Made by a program: the position numbers and the translations under genes
Shown: piece by piece, positions 18,828 to 27,013 of the stretch
Numbering within the stretch: position 1 is the stretch's first letter
Layout of the letters: every line of letters begins with the position of its first letter
The notes under the pieces: generated by a model
Database searches by the model: none
Seen by the model: only the letters and a program-made list of their open reading frames with translations
What the model was told of the DNA's origin: nothing
Source: Cryptosporangium aurantiacum
GTDB taxonomy: Bacteria > Actinomycetota > Actinomycetes > Mycobacteriales > Cryptosporangiaceae
Direction of reading: 5' to 3'
Assembly (NCBI RefSeq): GCF_900143005.1
Contig: NZ_FRCS01000006.1
Location: 372,001 to 436,000 of the forward strand
DNA length: 64,000 nucleotides

Positions 18828-19727
18828 ATGAAGGTGCTGATCGTCGGAGCGTCCGGGTTCGTCGGCTCGGGGGTGACACGACACCTCGCCGACACGCACG
18901 AGGTGCTCGGCCTGGCCCGCAGCGAGGAGTCGGCCGACCGGATCGCGTCCCTCGGCGCCGAGCCGGTTCGGGGCAGCGTCGACGACCTGGACGGGCTCCT
19001 CGGGCACGCCGCCGCCGCCGACGCGACCGTCTTCGTCCCGCAACTGCTCCAGGACCTGGAGCACACCACGGTGTCCGCGCTGCTGCGCAGCTACGCGGGC
19101 ACCGGCAAGACCTTCGTGTTCACGTCCGGAACCGGCGTCCTCGGACAGCGCACGTTCGGGGAGTGGAGCGAGGACACCTTCGCCGAGGATGACGAGTTCG
19201 TGACGTCGAAGTACCTCGTCCAGCGGCGGCACACGGAGCTGGTCACTCGAGCCGCGTCTCAGAACGGCGTACGAGCCGTCGTGGTCCGGCCGCCGGCCAT
19301 CTGGGGTGACGGATTCCACCCCTTCGTGGGGGACATCCTGACGTCGGTGGACAAGACCGGATCGGCCTGTTACATCGGCCGCGGGCTGAACCTGTACACG
19401 CACGTCTCGCTCGACGACCTCGCCGAGCTCTACCGGCTCGTGCTCGACCGCGGCGTGGCCGGCGCCCTCTACCACGCGGCCGGGGGCGAGCTGAACAACC
19501 GCACCCTGGCCGAGTGCGTCGCCCGCGTCCACGGCGTGCAGACACGCAGCGTCTCCATCGAGGAGGCATTCGAGATCTGGGGCAAGTTCACGCCGCTGGT
19601 GACCCTTGGAGTGTCCAGCAGGTCCCGAAGCCCGCGTTCGCGTCGCGAACTCGGCTGGTCACCGCAGCGTACGGACGTCGCGCAGGCGATCCTGGACGGC
19701 GAACTGAACGGCAAGCGGCGGTCCTGA
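18828..19727 (+). CDS. NAD-dependent epimerase/dehydratase-family protein
   Basis: 299 residues. N-terminal G-A-S-G-F-V-G-S-G dinucleotide site, central F-T-S-G-T-G-V-L-G, an S-K-Y-L-V-Q-R-R segment that departs from the usual Y-x-x-x-K, and R-P-P-A-I-W-G-D-G typical of extended SDRs. Starts 75 bases after the previous SDR. Ends at a strong bidirectional terminator. Extended SDRs of this type reduce ketones or epimerise sugars; here the neighbours favour ketone/aldehyde reduction. Confidence 0.82.
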   Translation: MKVLIVGASGFVGSGVTRHLADTHEVLGLARSEESADRIASLGAEPVRGSVDDLDGLLGHAAAADATVFVPQLLQDLEHTTVSALLRSYAGTGKTFVFTSGTGVLGQRTFGEWSEDTFAEDDEFVTSKYLVQRRHTELVTRAASQNGVRAVVVRPPAIWGDGFHPFVGDILTSVDKTGSACYIGRGLNLYTHVSLDDLAELYRLVLDRGVAGALYHAAGGELNNRTLAECVARVHGVQTRSVSIEEAFEIWGKFTPLVTLGVSSRSRSPRSRRELGWSPQRTDVAQAILDGELNGKRRS

Positions 19728-19730
19728 CAG

Positions 19731-19770
19731 CAGGTGGGGAGCGTGCCCGTCGGGCCACGCTCCCCACCTG
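19731..19770. terminator. Strong bidirectional hairpin terminator
   Basis: A perfect 15-base stem (19731-19745 with 19756-19770) encloses a loop, CCCGTCGGGC, that can itself fold. It fills the gap between convergent genes ending at 19727 (plus) and 19775 (minus), so it stops both transcripts. Confidence 0.85.
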
Positions 19771-19774
19771 TCAG

Positions 19775-20290
19775 TCATCCCGCGACGACATCTCCTGCGT
19801 TGTGCTCGGACTCGGCCGGCATGCCGAAGTCAATCGCGGTGCCCCGCGCCTCGAACTGGAAACTCGCTCCGTGAGGGATGTTGGGATCGCCCGGGCCGAC
19901 CAGGCTCGAGATCCGCCACTCGCCCTGCTCACGGCGGAACCGGACGTCGTAGGTCGCGTCGACCACGACGACCTTCGTGGCGCCGTCACTCTGCGGGAGA
20001 ACCAGATGGGCGATGCCATGGACGAAGCCGGCCGCCTCATCGCCGTCGACCTCGATGTTGACTCCGCCGAAGCTCGTCGGGTTCTCGGCGATCGGCCTCA
20101 TCATCGCGAAGAACCCGTCGGCCTGGGCGGTGATCGCGTCCCGGCCGACCGCCGCACCCCACCGACCGTCCTCGGTGAAGAGGGCAGTGAGCCCTGCCGC
20201 GTCACGCCGACTCTCGGTCCACCAGTACTTCTCGATCAGCCGGCGACACGCGAACTCGTCGAGAAGGTTCTGCGTGTAGGGATCCACCAT
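19775..20290 (-). CDS. SnoaL-like (NTF2-fold) protein
   Basis: 171 residues; ATG at 20290 with GGAGG 7 bases upstream. The cone-shaped NTF2 fold is indicated by the helix C-R-R-L-I-E-K-Y-W-W, D-A-A-G-L-T-A-L-F-T-E-D-G-R-W, and the late strands Y-D-V-R-F-R-R-E-Q-G-E-W-R-I. Members act as isomerases, cyclases, hydroxylase partners or ring-hydroxylating beta-subunit relatives. It follows a ferredoxin gene by 84 bases and is opposite a P450, so it may handle the P450 product. No catalytic assignment is possible. Confidence 0.75.
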   Translation of the reverse strand: MVDPYTQNLLDEFACRRLIEKYWWTESRRDAAGLTALFTEDGRWGAAVGRDAITAQADGFFAMMRPIAENPTSFGGVNIEVDGDEAAGFVHGIAHLVLPQSDGATKVVVVDATYDVRFRREQGEWRISSLVGPGDPNIPHGASFQFEARGTAIDFGMPAESEHNAGDVVAG

Positions 20291-20374
20291 GGTCTGCCTC
20301 CACTGTCGATCGAGGCACCGCTGCCTCGTCTCGGGCTGAACAGTAATGAGTATCAGGAATCGATGCGGCCGCGC

Positions 20375-20623
20375 TCAGCCGCTGACCTCGATCGCCGCCC
20401 ACGGGCAGGCATCCGCGGCGCTCTTCACCGTGGCGCCGTCGACCTGGTCCCATGCCACGTCGGCGCGCACATAGGACTTGCCCGTCTCCGCCTGCACGTC
20501 GCCGAGGATGACGAACACGTCGCTCGCCCGCCGCGCGCAGGCGCCGGTCCCATAGCACAGTTCGTGATCGATCGTGATCGTGACGCCGGCTCCAGACGCC
20601 GTCCGGGTGCCCGTGTCGGTCAT
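20375..20623 (-). CDS. Single-cluster ferredoxin (P450 partner type)
   Basis: 82 residues from ATG at 20623 (MTDTGTRTAS), with AGGAGG 4 bases upstream. The cluster ligands are C-Y-G-T-G-A-C and a late A-C-P, the C-x5-C...C-P pattern of actinobacterial [3Fe-4S] ferredoxins that feed cytochromes P450. The acidic, small and soluble character fits an electron carrier. It is divergent from the P450 gene at 20883 across a 259-base region, which makes the P450 its probable partner. No ferredoxin reductase is encoded nearby. Confidence 0.88.
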   Translation of the reverse strand: MTDTGTRTASGAGVTITIDHELCYGTGACARRASDVFVILGDVQAETGKSYVRADVAWDQVDGATVKSAADACPWAAIEVSG

Positions 20624-20804
20624 AAGTCCTCCTGGTGAGCGGGAGCGATCAGAGGATGGGGCGCCCCACGGAGTCAGGCGATGACACCCCGTTGAACGAA
20701 TCCCTCGCCCGCGCCGAGGTTCCGGCCGCGGGGCACTTCGAGACAGAAGGCCCATCGCCGGTAAAGCGTAGCCGGATTGGCGCTGGACCAGCCGTCCAGG
20801 ACGC

Positions 20805-20844
20805 TATACGGTGACCTCGGCCACTGCAATTCGTATACGGAATT
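20805..20844. promoter_or_regulatory. P450 promoter region with repeated TATACGG and palindrome
   Basis: TATACGG occurs at 20805-20811 and again at 20834-20840, 29 bases apart. The second copy lies in the inverted repeat AATTC-N7-GAATT (20828-20844), whose centre is the palindrome GTATAC. This is 39 bases before the P450 start, in the region shared with the divergent ferredoxin gene. The rest of the 259-base region (20624-20882) shows no other clear structure. Likely regulator site; binding protein unknown. Confidence 0.45.
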
Positions 20845-20882
20845 GGGGTCTAGACAACGATGTTAGACGTGCGGAGGGCGCC

Positions 20883-22130
20883 ATGACCGCGACACCGACT
20901 GTGACCGCCATCGACGTGGACGAACGCGGCATCCCCAGCATCGACCCGGAGCTGATGCCGCGGGTGGTCCGCGGCGTCGACTGGCGCGCGCAGATGGACG
21001 CGCTGCGCGAGGCGTTCCCCTACTTCCGGGTGGGCACCGACAAGACGATCTGGGTGACGCGCTGGGAAGCCGCGCGTGACGTGTTCGCCGACCAGGAGAC
21101 GTACTACGAACCGAACTGGGTCGAGGCGTTCGGCAGCCACGACGCCTTGCTCGACGGCTCCGGGTTCCAGTTCCGCGACGGATTCGATCCCGCTGCCGGC
21201 TTGAAGCGACAGCTCCGCCTGCGCCAGGCCGTCATGGAGCACTTCTCGCCGAAGTACATCCAGGCCTGGCAGTCCACGATGCACGAGATCGCCACCGACC
21301 TGCTGGCACGGTTCAGCGACCGGGGAGAGTGCGACTTCGTCAACGAGTTCTCGAAGTTCTACTTCCCCTACGTGTCGGCCCGCTGGCTGGGAGCACCGCA
21401 GGAGGACTGGGACACGCTGGTCCACTGGCAGCACGAGATCTTCCAGCTGAAGCAGTCCTCGGGTGACGACCGCATGCTGCACATGTCGGGCGAGGCCATG
21501 AACGGTGTGCTCGGCTACATCAACAAGCTCATGGACGACAAGCGCGCCAAGCCGGACGAGAGCTTCACGAGCTACGTGTTGCAAGCGTCGATCGACGGGC
21601 GGCAGCTCACCGAGGAAGAGGCGCGGGGCGTTCTCACGATCACCGTGCTGGGCAGCGGCCACACGGTGACGTCCCACCTCGGCGAGACGTTCCGGCATTT
21701 GGCCACCCACCCGCCCCTGCAGCAGATGATCGCCGCCCACCCGGACTCCATCGATCAGCTGGCCGAAGAGATGCTCCGCCTGTACTCGCCGTTCGGCCAC
21801 AGCCGCACCGTGACCCGGGACGTCGAGCTGCACGGGCTCCAGCTGCACCGCGGCGATCAGGTGTTCATGATGTACACGATGGCCAACCGGGACCCTCGCT
21901 GCCCCGGCTTCGGCAGCGTCGACGTCGAACGCAAGCCGAATCCGCACCTGGCGTTCAACTTCGGCCCGCGGCGGTGCATCGGGATCCACTGGGCACGCAT
22001 CAGCCGGAACATCGCGATCGAGGAGTGGCACCGGCGGATCCCGAGCTACCGGATCAAGGACGGCGTCGAGCTCACCGAGCAGATCTACGCGGGTACGGGA
22101 TTCCCCAGCCTGCCGTTGGTCTGGGGGTAA
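20883..22130 (+). CDS. Cytochrome P450
   Basis: 415 residues; ATG at 20883 has GGAGG about 6 bases upstream. Heme loop F-N-F-G-P-R-R-C-I-G with ligand Cys365; K-helix E-x-x-R at Glu296-Arg299. The I-helix reads G-S-G-H-T (257-261): the Thr is kept but His260 occupies the place of the usual Asp/Glu of the acid-alcohol pair, which should alter proton delivery. It is a soluble bacterial P450, probably a hydroxylase using the divergent ferredoxin. The substrate is likely a hydrophobic compound of the surrounding pathway. Followed 104 bases later by a double FadR-type regulator. Confidence 0.93.
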   Translation: MTATPTVTAIDVDERGIPSIDPELMPRVVRGVDWRAQMDALREAFPYFRVGTDKTIWVTRWEAARDVFADQETYYEPNWVEAFGSHDALLDGSGFQFRDGFDPAAGLKRQLRLRQAVMEHFSPKYIQAWQSTMHEIATDLLARFSDRGECDFVNEFSKFYFPYVSARWLGAPQEDWDTLVHWQHEIFQLKQSSGDDRMLHMSGEAMNGVLGYINKLMDDKRAKPDESFTSYVLQASIDGRQLTEEEARGVLTITVLGSGHTVTSHLGETFRHLATHPPLQQMIAAHPDSIDQLAEEMLRLYSPFGHSRTVTRDVELHGLQLHRGDQVFMMYTMANRDPRCPGFGSVDVERKPNPHLAFNFGPRRCIGIHWARISRNIAIEEWHRRIPSYRIKDGVELTEQIYAGTGFPSLPLVWG

Positions 22131-22134
22131 TAGG

Positions 22135-22148
22135 CCGGATCGATCCGG
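22135..22148. promoter_or_regulatory. CCGGATC/GATCCGG palindrome
   Basis: A perfect 14-base palindrome begins 5 bases after the P450 stop, and a further GATCCG follows at 22152-22157. It lies 87 bases before the start of the double FadR regulator. It could be an operator of that regulator or a weak stem ending P450 transcription. Confidence 0.4.
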
Positions 22149-22234
22149 ATTGATCCGCACCCGGGGCGCCGAGGGCACATGCCGCGCTCCCAGCCCAGCA
22201 TGTGCCCGTCCATCCGCCGACGAGGAGGCCGCCC

Positions 22235-23710
22235 ATGACCGTTGCCGCCGACGCCGACTCGACAGCCGAGGACCCCGACCCAGGTCGGGCCGGAGAGCCC
22301 GGCATCGGAAGGCTGGCCGTCCAGGTGGCGCGGCGCATCGAGGCGGATGTCGTCCGGCGTGGCTGGCCGGTGGGCGAGTCGCTGGGTTCCGAGCCTGAGC
22401 TACGGCAACGTCACGAGGTGAGTCGGTCGGTGCTCCGCGAGGCCGTCCGGCTCGTCGAACACCACCAGGTGGCGCGGATGCGTCGGGGGCCCAACGGCGG
22501 GCTCTTCGTGAAGGCCCCCGACGCCGGCCCCGCGGCCCGGGCGATCGTCATCTACCTGGAGTACGTCGGAACCACCGTCGCCGATCTGATGGAAGCGCGC
22601 CGATTGCTCGAGCCGGTGGCTGCCGTCCTGGCGGCCCAAAACCTCACCGAGGACGGCATCACCCTGGTCCGCGGCGCCGTCGACGCCGGGTCGATCATCG
22701 ACCCACCGGAGCCCGGCAGCGCCGAGACGCTCCACGTCGTGCTCGGCCGGCTGTCGGCCAATCCGGCACTCCAGCTGTTCATCGACGTGCTGATCCGACT
22801 CACCACCCGCTTCGCGGTGCCCGTCAAGGCCTCCCCCCGAGAGCTTCGCCAGGCGCGCGCGGAGGCAATCCGCCGCCACGCCGACATCGCCGACGCTGTG
22901 ATCGCAGGCAACGGCGGAAAGGCGGAGGCCAGGCTGGCCGCTTACCTCGACGGCGTCTCGTCCTGGATGCGCACCAACAGCCTCGGCGCGGCGCACGGAC
23001 GCACCGTACCCGTGGTCGGCCGCGTGCGGACGGGCGAGCCGAAAGCGAAGCTCGCCGAGGTGGTGGCCGAACAGCTGCGTGAGGAGATCGCGGCGAGCGG
23101 CTGGCCGGTCGGATCCGTCCTCGGCTCGGAGACCGACCTGCTGTCCCGCTACCGGATCAGCCGCGCGGTCCTGCGCGAGGCCGTGCGGCTGCTGGAGTGC
23201 CATTCGGTAGCGCGGATGCGGCGCGGGCCGGGCGGAGGCCTTGTCGTCGGGGTCCCCGACCCGCAGGCCAGCATCGACTCGATAGCGCTCTACCTGGAGT
23301 TCAAGAGGGTCTCCGGTGCCGATCTGGTCGCCGTCCGCGACGCGATCGAGCTGGGCATCGTCACGCGAGTGGTCGAACGGCACGACCAATCCGGGATCAC
23401 CGAGCGACTCGAACGGGCGGTGCGGTGGATCAGCGAAGGCCCGGACGACGACCAGGACAACGCCGACCACTTCCACACCGTGCTGGCCGAGGTCGCCGGG
23501 AATCCGGTCCTCCTCCTGTTCCTGCGTGTCCTCACCCAGCTCTGGCGTCGGCACTCCGGTACCGAACGGGCCGACACCGGCCCGGCCACACGCGCCGGGG
23601 TCGAACACGTGCACCGGAGGATCGCCGAGGCGGTTCTTGCCGGGGACGAGGCGCTCGCCCGCCACCGAATGCGCCGCCACCTCGCCGTACTCACCGAATG
23701 GTGGCACTGA
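22235..23710 (+). CDS. Double-module FadR/GntR-family regulator
   Basis: 491 residues, twice the size of a normal FadR-type protein. ATG at 22235 has GAGGAGG 6 bases upstream. Module 1 (about 25-250) and module 2 (about 269-491) each have a winged helix-turn-helix (G-W-P-V-G...L-G-S-E...S-R-x-V-L-R-E-A-V-R-L) with an R-M-R-R-G-P-x-G-G-L wing, then a helical FCD domain. Each module ends near a helical R-R-H/M-R-R-H segment. One polypeptide would thus carry the fold of a FadR dimer. It heads the acyl-CoA operon that begins 46 bases later, so it probably controls it. A close paralogue is at 56032-57519. Confidence 0.92.
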   Translation: MTVAADADSTAEDPDPGRAGEPGIGRLAVQVARRIEADVVRRGWPVGESLGSEPELRQRHEVSRSVLREAVRLVEHHQVARMRRGPNGGLFVKAPDAGPAARAIVIYLEYVGTTVADLMEARRLLEPVAAVLAAQNLTEDGITLVRGAVDAGSIIDPPEPGSAETLHVVLGRLSANPALQLFIDVLIRLTTRFAVPVKASPRELRQARAEAIRRHADIADAVIAGNGGKAEARLAAYLDGVSSWMRTNSLGAAHGRTVPVVGRVRTGEPKAKLAEVVAEQLREEIAASGWPVGSVLGSETDLLSRYRISRAVLREAVRLLECHSVARMRRGPGGGLVVGVPDPQASIDSIALYLEFKRVSGADLVAVRDAIELGIVTRVVERHDQSGITERLERAVRWISEGPDDDQDNADHFHTVLAEVAGNPVLLLFLRVLTQLWRRHSGTERADTGPATRAGVEHVHRRIAEAVLAGDEALARHRMRRHLAVLTEWWH

Positions 23711-23756
23711 CACCGACGCCGCCGTTCCCGATTCGATCAACCATCAGGAGGTGCCG

Positions 23757-24908
23757 GTGCTTGCCGAGCTCGATGAGCCCCAGCGGGAGTTCGCGGAGGC
23801 GGTACGCGGCTTCGCCCACAAACACCTGGCCGAGGGAGCGCACGCCCGGGCACACGATCCGGAGGTCCCCTGGGACGTCGCGGAACTGCTGGCGGGACAG
23901 GGCCTGCTCGGCCTGACCGTTCCGGAGGCCGACGGCGGGCAAGGCGCGAGCTTGCTCGACGCCGTCATCGCGATCCAGGAGGTCGGCGCCGTCTGCCCCA
24001 AGAGCGCCGACCTCGTCCAGGCAGGCAACTTCGGTCCGCTCCGGACCGTCGCCGAGTACGCGACCCCGGAGCAGAAGCAGCGTTGGCTGCCCGACGTGCT
24101 CGCCGGGCGCGCGCTGATCTCGCTCGGCATGAGCGAGCCGGAGGCTGGCTCCGCGGTCACCGACCTCGCCACGTCGGCGACCGAGGACGGCGACGGCTTC
24201 CGGATCAACGGAACCAAGATCTGGGGTACGCACAGCGTCGACGCGAACCTCTTCCTCGTTTACGTCCGCTTCGGGCCGGGCGTCGGTGGCATCGGATCGG
24301 TGCTGGTGGAACGCGGCACGCCCGGCTTCACCCAGGGCCGGCCGTCGGACTACATGAGCGGCGAACGCTGGGCTCCCCTGCACTTCGACGACTGTTGGAT
24401 CCCGAAGGAGAACGTGCTGCTCGGGGCCGGTGGGTTCAAAAGGCAGATCAGCGGGTTCAACGTCGAACGGCTCGGCAACGCTGCCCGCTCGCTCGCCGTC
24501 GGCCGGCTGGCGTTCGAGACCGCGAAGGCGCACATCCTCGAGCGTGAGCAGTTCGGCAGGCCACTGGCGGAATTCCAGGGCCTGCAGTGGAAGGTCGCCG
24601 AAGTCGCCGTGGCCCTCGAGTCAGCCCAGCTACTGCTGTTCCGTGCCGCGCAGCCCGCTCCCGGGACGCTGCCGGACGCCTACGCCACGTCGGTCGCGAA
24701 GCTCGCGGCGAACGAGGCGGGCTTCCGGGCCGCGAACGAGGCGATGCAGATGATGGGCGCGATGGGGTACAGCCAGGAGAGCCTGGTCGAGTACTGCTTG
24801 CGCCGCACCCGTGGCTGGATGATCGCGGGCGGGTCGCTGGAGATCCTCAAGAACCGCATCGCCGAGGAGGTTCTCGGACGGCGGTTCAACCAGCGGGCGT
24901 CACGATGA
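23757..24908 (+). CDS. Acyl-CoA dehydrogenase
   Basis: 383 residues; GTG at 23757 with AGGAGG 5 bases upstream. Features include V-P-E-A-D-G-G-Q-G, M-S-E-P-E-A-G-S-A, I-N-G-T-K-I-W-G and Q-F-G-R-P-L-A-E-F-Q. The usual Y-E-G-T base is replaced by A-G-G-S, but Glu237 (N-V-E-R-L) sits at the alternative base position of isovaleryl-/long-chain-type enzymes. FAD-dependent alpha,beta-desaturation of an acyl-CoA, electrons to ETF. Its stop overlaps the ADP-forming ligase start by 4 bases. Confidence 0.92.
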   Translation: MLAELDEPQREFAEAVRGFAHKHLAEGAHARAHDPEVPWDVAELLAGQGLLGLTVPEADGGQGASLLDAVIAIQEVGAVCPKSADLVQAGNFGPLRTVAEYATPEQKQRWLPDVLAGRALISLGMSEPEAGSAVTDLATSATEDGDGFRINGTKIWGTHSVDANLFLVYVRFGPGVGGIGSVLVERGTPGFTQGRPSDYMSGERWAPLHFDDCWIPKENVLLGAGGFKRQISGFNVERLGNAARSLAVGRLAFETAKAHILEREQFGRPLAEFQGLQWKVAEVAVALESAQLLLFRAAQPAPGTLPDAYATSVAKLAANEAGFRAANEAMQMMGAMGYSQESLVEYCLRRTRGWMIAGGSLEILKNRIAEEVLGRRFNQRASR

Positions 24909-27013
24909 CGGTCGCGCCTCCCCTCTCCGGCGCAGAACTCGCCCGTGCGTTGTTCGCACCGCGCAGCGTCGCTCTGATCGGCGCGAGTTCGGATCCGGTG
25001 AAGGCATCCTCCCGGCCGCTCCGCTACCTGCGGCGGGACGGGTTCGCCGGCGCGGTGTACCCGGTGAATCGGCGGGGTGGGGTGATCGGCGGCGAGCCCG
25101 TCCACCGCACGCTGGCCGAATTACCGGAGGTCCCCGAGCACGCATTCCTCATGACCCCCACCGCGGCGACCGTGGCAGCCGTCCGCGAGTGCGGCGAGGC
25201 CGGGGTCCGGCTCGCCACCGTGCTCAGTGGTGGCTTCGGGGAGAACGGCCCTACCGGTCGGGAACGCGAGCGCGCCTTGCGCGAGACCGCGGCGGCATAC
25301 GGGGTACGGCTGCTCGGCCCGAACAGCCTGGGCGTGGTCAACCCCCGCCGCAGGCTGGCTCTCACCGCGAACGCCGCGTTCAGCGAGCCGGACCTGCCGG
25401 TGGGCGGGACCATGGTGGCGTCCCAGTCGGGGAGCCTGCTGGGTGCGCTGATGTCCCGGAGTCGTGGACGGGGCACCGGTTTCTCCCGGATGGTGTCCGT
25501 CGGCGCCGAAGCCGACCTGTCGCTCGGCGAGATCTGCGCCGCGACTGTTGCCGACGACGACGTCACGGGTTACCTGCTGTTCCTCGAATCGTTGCGGCAT
25601 GCCGATCGGTTGCGCGCGTTCGCGATCGCCGCAGCCGCCGAGGGCAAACCCGTGGTGGCGTACAAGCTGGGCCGGTCGCGGGTGGGTGCCGAGCTCGCGC
25701 TGTCCCACACCGGCGCTCTCGCCGGGGAGGACGACGTGGCTACGGCGTTCCTCGCCGACTGCGGCATCGCCCGGATCAGCACTCTCGACGGACTGTTGGA
25801 GGCACTGCCGCTGCTCGACGCCGTGCCGGCCCGCCGGGCCGGTGAACGGCCCCGGCGGGTCGGAGTGGTCACGACGACCGGCGGCGGCGCGGCCATGGTC
25901 GTCGACCAGATCGGCGTCCGCGGCGTGCCCCTGGCCACCGTGAGCGCCGCGACCCACGCCCGGCTCACCGCCGCCGGGGTGGCCGCCGAGCCCGGCCCGA
26001 TCGTGGATCTCACGCTGGCCGGAACCCGGCCCGAAATCATGGGGGCAGCGCTGGACGTGCTGCGCACCGCCCCCGAGATCGACCTGCTCGTCGCGGTGAT
26101 CGGCAGTTCGGCGCGTTCTCAGCCGGAGCTCGCCACCACCCCGCTGGTGGATCGCGCGGGCCGGCCGGGCTGCCCGCTCGCCGTGTTCGTCGTCCCCGAG
26201 GCACCGGACGCCTCGGCGATGCTCGCGGCGACGGGCCTGCCGGTGTCCCGCACACCGGAGTCGTGCGCGGACGTGGTCGCGGCCGCGCTGGGGCGCACGG
26301 CGCCGACGCCCCGCACAGTGCCGACCGCGGCGGTCCCCGGTCCGGCGAGGCTGCTGGACGAAGCCGCATCGTATGCCCGGATCGCCGCGCTGGGCGTCCC
26401 GGTGGCGCCGTTCCGCGTGGTGCCGGTCGGTGCTGTCGCACCGGAGGATCTGGCCTTCCCCGTCGCGGTCAAGGCGCTGTCCGCGGCGCTACCGCACAAG
26501 TCGGACGTCGGCGGAGTCGTGCTGGGAGTCGGTTCGCCCGCCGACGTGAGGACGGCGTCGCGGCGAGTCGCGGCGGACGTCGCCGCCGGCGCCGGCGTCC
26601 AGATCCACGAGGTGCTGGTGCAGGAGATGCGCCCGGCGCTGGGTGAGGTACTCGTCGGCTACCGGGTCGATCCGGAGGCGGGCCCGATGGTGCTCGTCGC
26701 CGCCGGCGGAGTGCTGGCCGAACTCCTGCGCGACCGCGCCGTCCGGATGGCCCCGGTGGACCGGGAGACCGCCCTGGAAATGCTGGACGAGGTGGTGTCC
26801 CTGGGTGTGCTGCGGGGGTTCCGTGGTGCGCCGCGTGGGGACCTCGGGGCGCTCGCCGACGTCGTCGTCGCGTTGTCCCGGCTGGCCGAGGACGCCGGCG
26901 TGGTCACCGCTGAGCTGAATCCGGTCCTCGTCGGGGCCACGGGCGTCACCGCGGTGGACGCTGTCGTCCACTGCGTCGACGACAGCAGCAACGACCGGCA
27001 GGAGGACCGATGA
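24905..27013 (+). CDS. ADP-forming acyl-CoA synthetase (acetate-CoA ligase family)
   Basis: 702 residues; starts at the ATGA overlap. Domain order: CoA-binding Rossmann domain (about 10-140, V-A-L-I-G-A-S), two succinyl-CoA-ligase-like domains (about 150-460) with phospho-acceptor His268 in S-H-T-G-A-L-A-G-E-D, and a C-terminal ATP-grasp domain (about 480-700, V-K-A-L-S...H-K-S-D-V-G-G-V, E-L-N-P-V-L-V). It joins or releases CoA from an acid with ADP/ATP exchange and could run in the ATP-making direction from an acyl-CoA product. Its presence among ligases, transferases and thioesterase genes suggests several routes for CoA turnover in this operon. Confidence 0.9.
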   Translation: MTVAPPLSGAELARALFAPRSVALIGASSDPVKASSRPLRYLRRDGFAGAVYPVNRRGGVIGGEPVHRTLAELPEVPEHAFLMTPTAATVAAVRECGEAGVRLATVLSGGFGENGPTGRERERALRETAAAYGVRLLGPNSLGVVNPRRRLALTANAAFSEPDLPVGGTMVASQSGSLLGALMSRSRGRGTGFSRMVSVGAEADLSLGEICAATVADDDVTGYLLFLESLRHADRLRAFAIAAAAEGKPVVAYKLGRSRVGAELALSHTGALAGEDDVATAFLADCGIARISTLDGLLEALPLLDAVPARRAGERPRRVGVVTTTGGGAAMVVDQIGVRGVPLATVSAATHARLTAAGVAAEPGPIVDLTLAGTRPEIMGAALDVLRTAPEIDLLVAVIGSSARSQPELATTPLVDRAGRPGCPLAVFVVPEAPDASAMLAATGLPVSRTPESCADVVAAALGRTAPTPRTVPTAAVPGPARLLDEAASYARIAALGVPVAPFRVVPVGAVAPEDLAFPVAVKALSAALPHKSDVGGVVLGVGSPADVRTASRRVAADVAAGAGVQIHEVLVQEMRPALGEVLVGYRVDPEAGPMVLVAAGGVLAELLRDRAVRMAPVDRETALEMLDEVVSLGVLRGFRGAPRGDLGALADVVVALSRLAEDAGVVTAELNPVLVGATGVTAVDAVVHCVDDSSNDRQEDR

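Noticed and set aside
22235-23710. Double FadR gene as an assembly error or two genes joined by a lost stop
   Set aside because: The same two-module layout with matching linker position occurs in an independent gene at 56032-57519, and the modules differ from each other.
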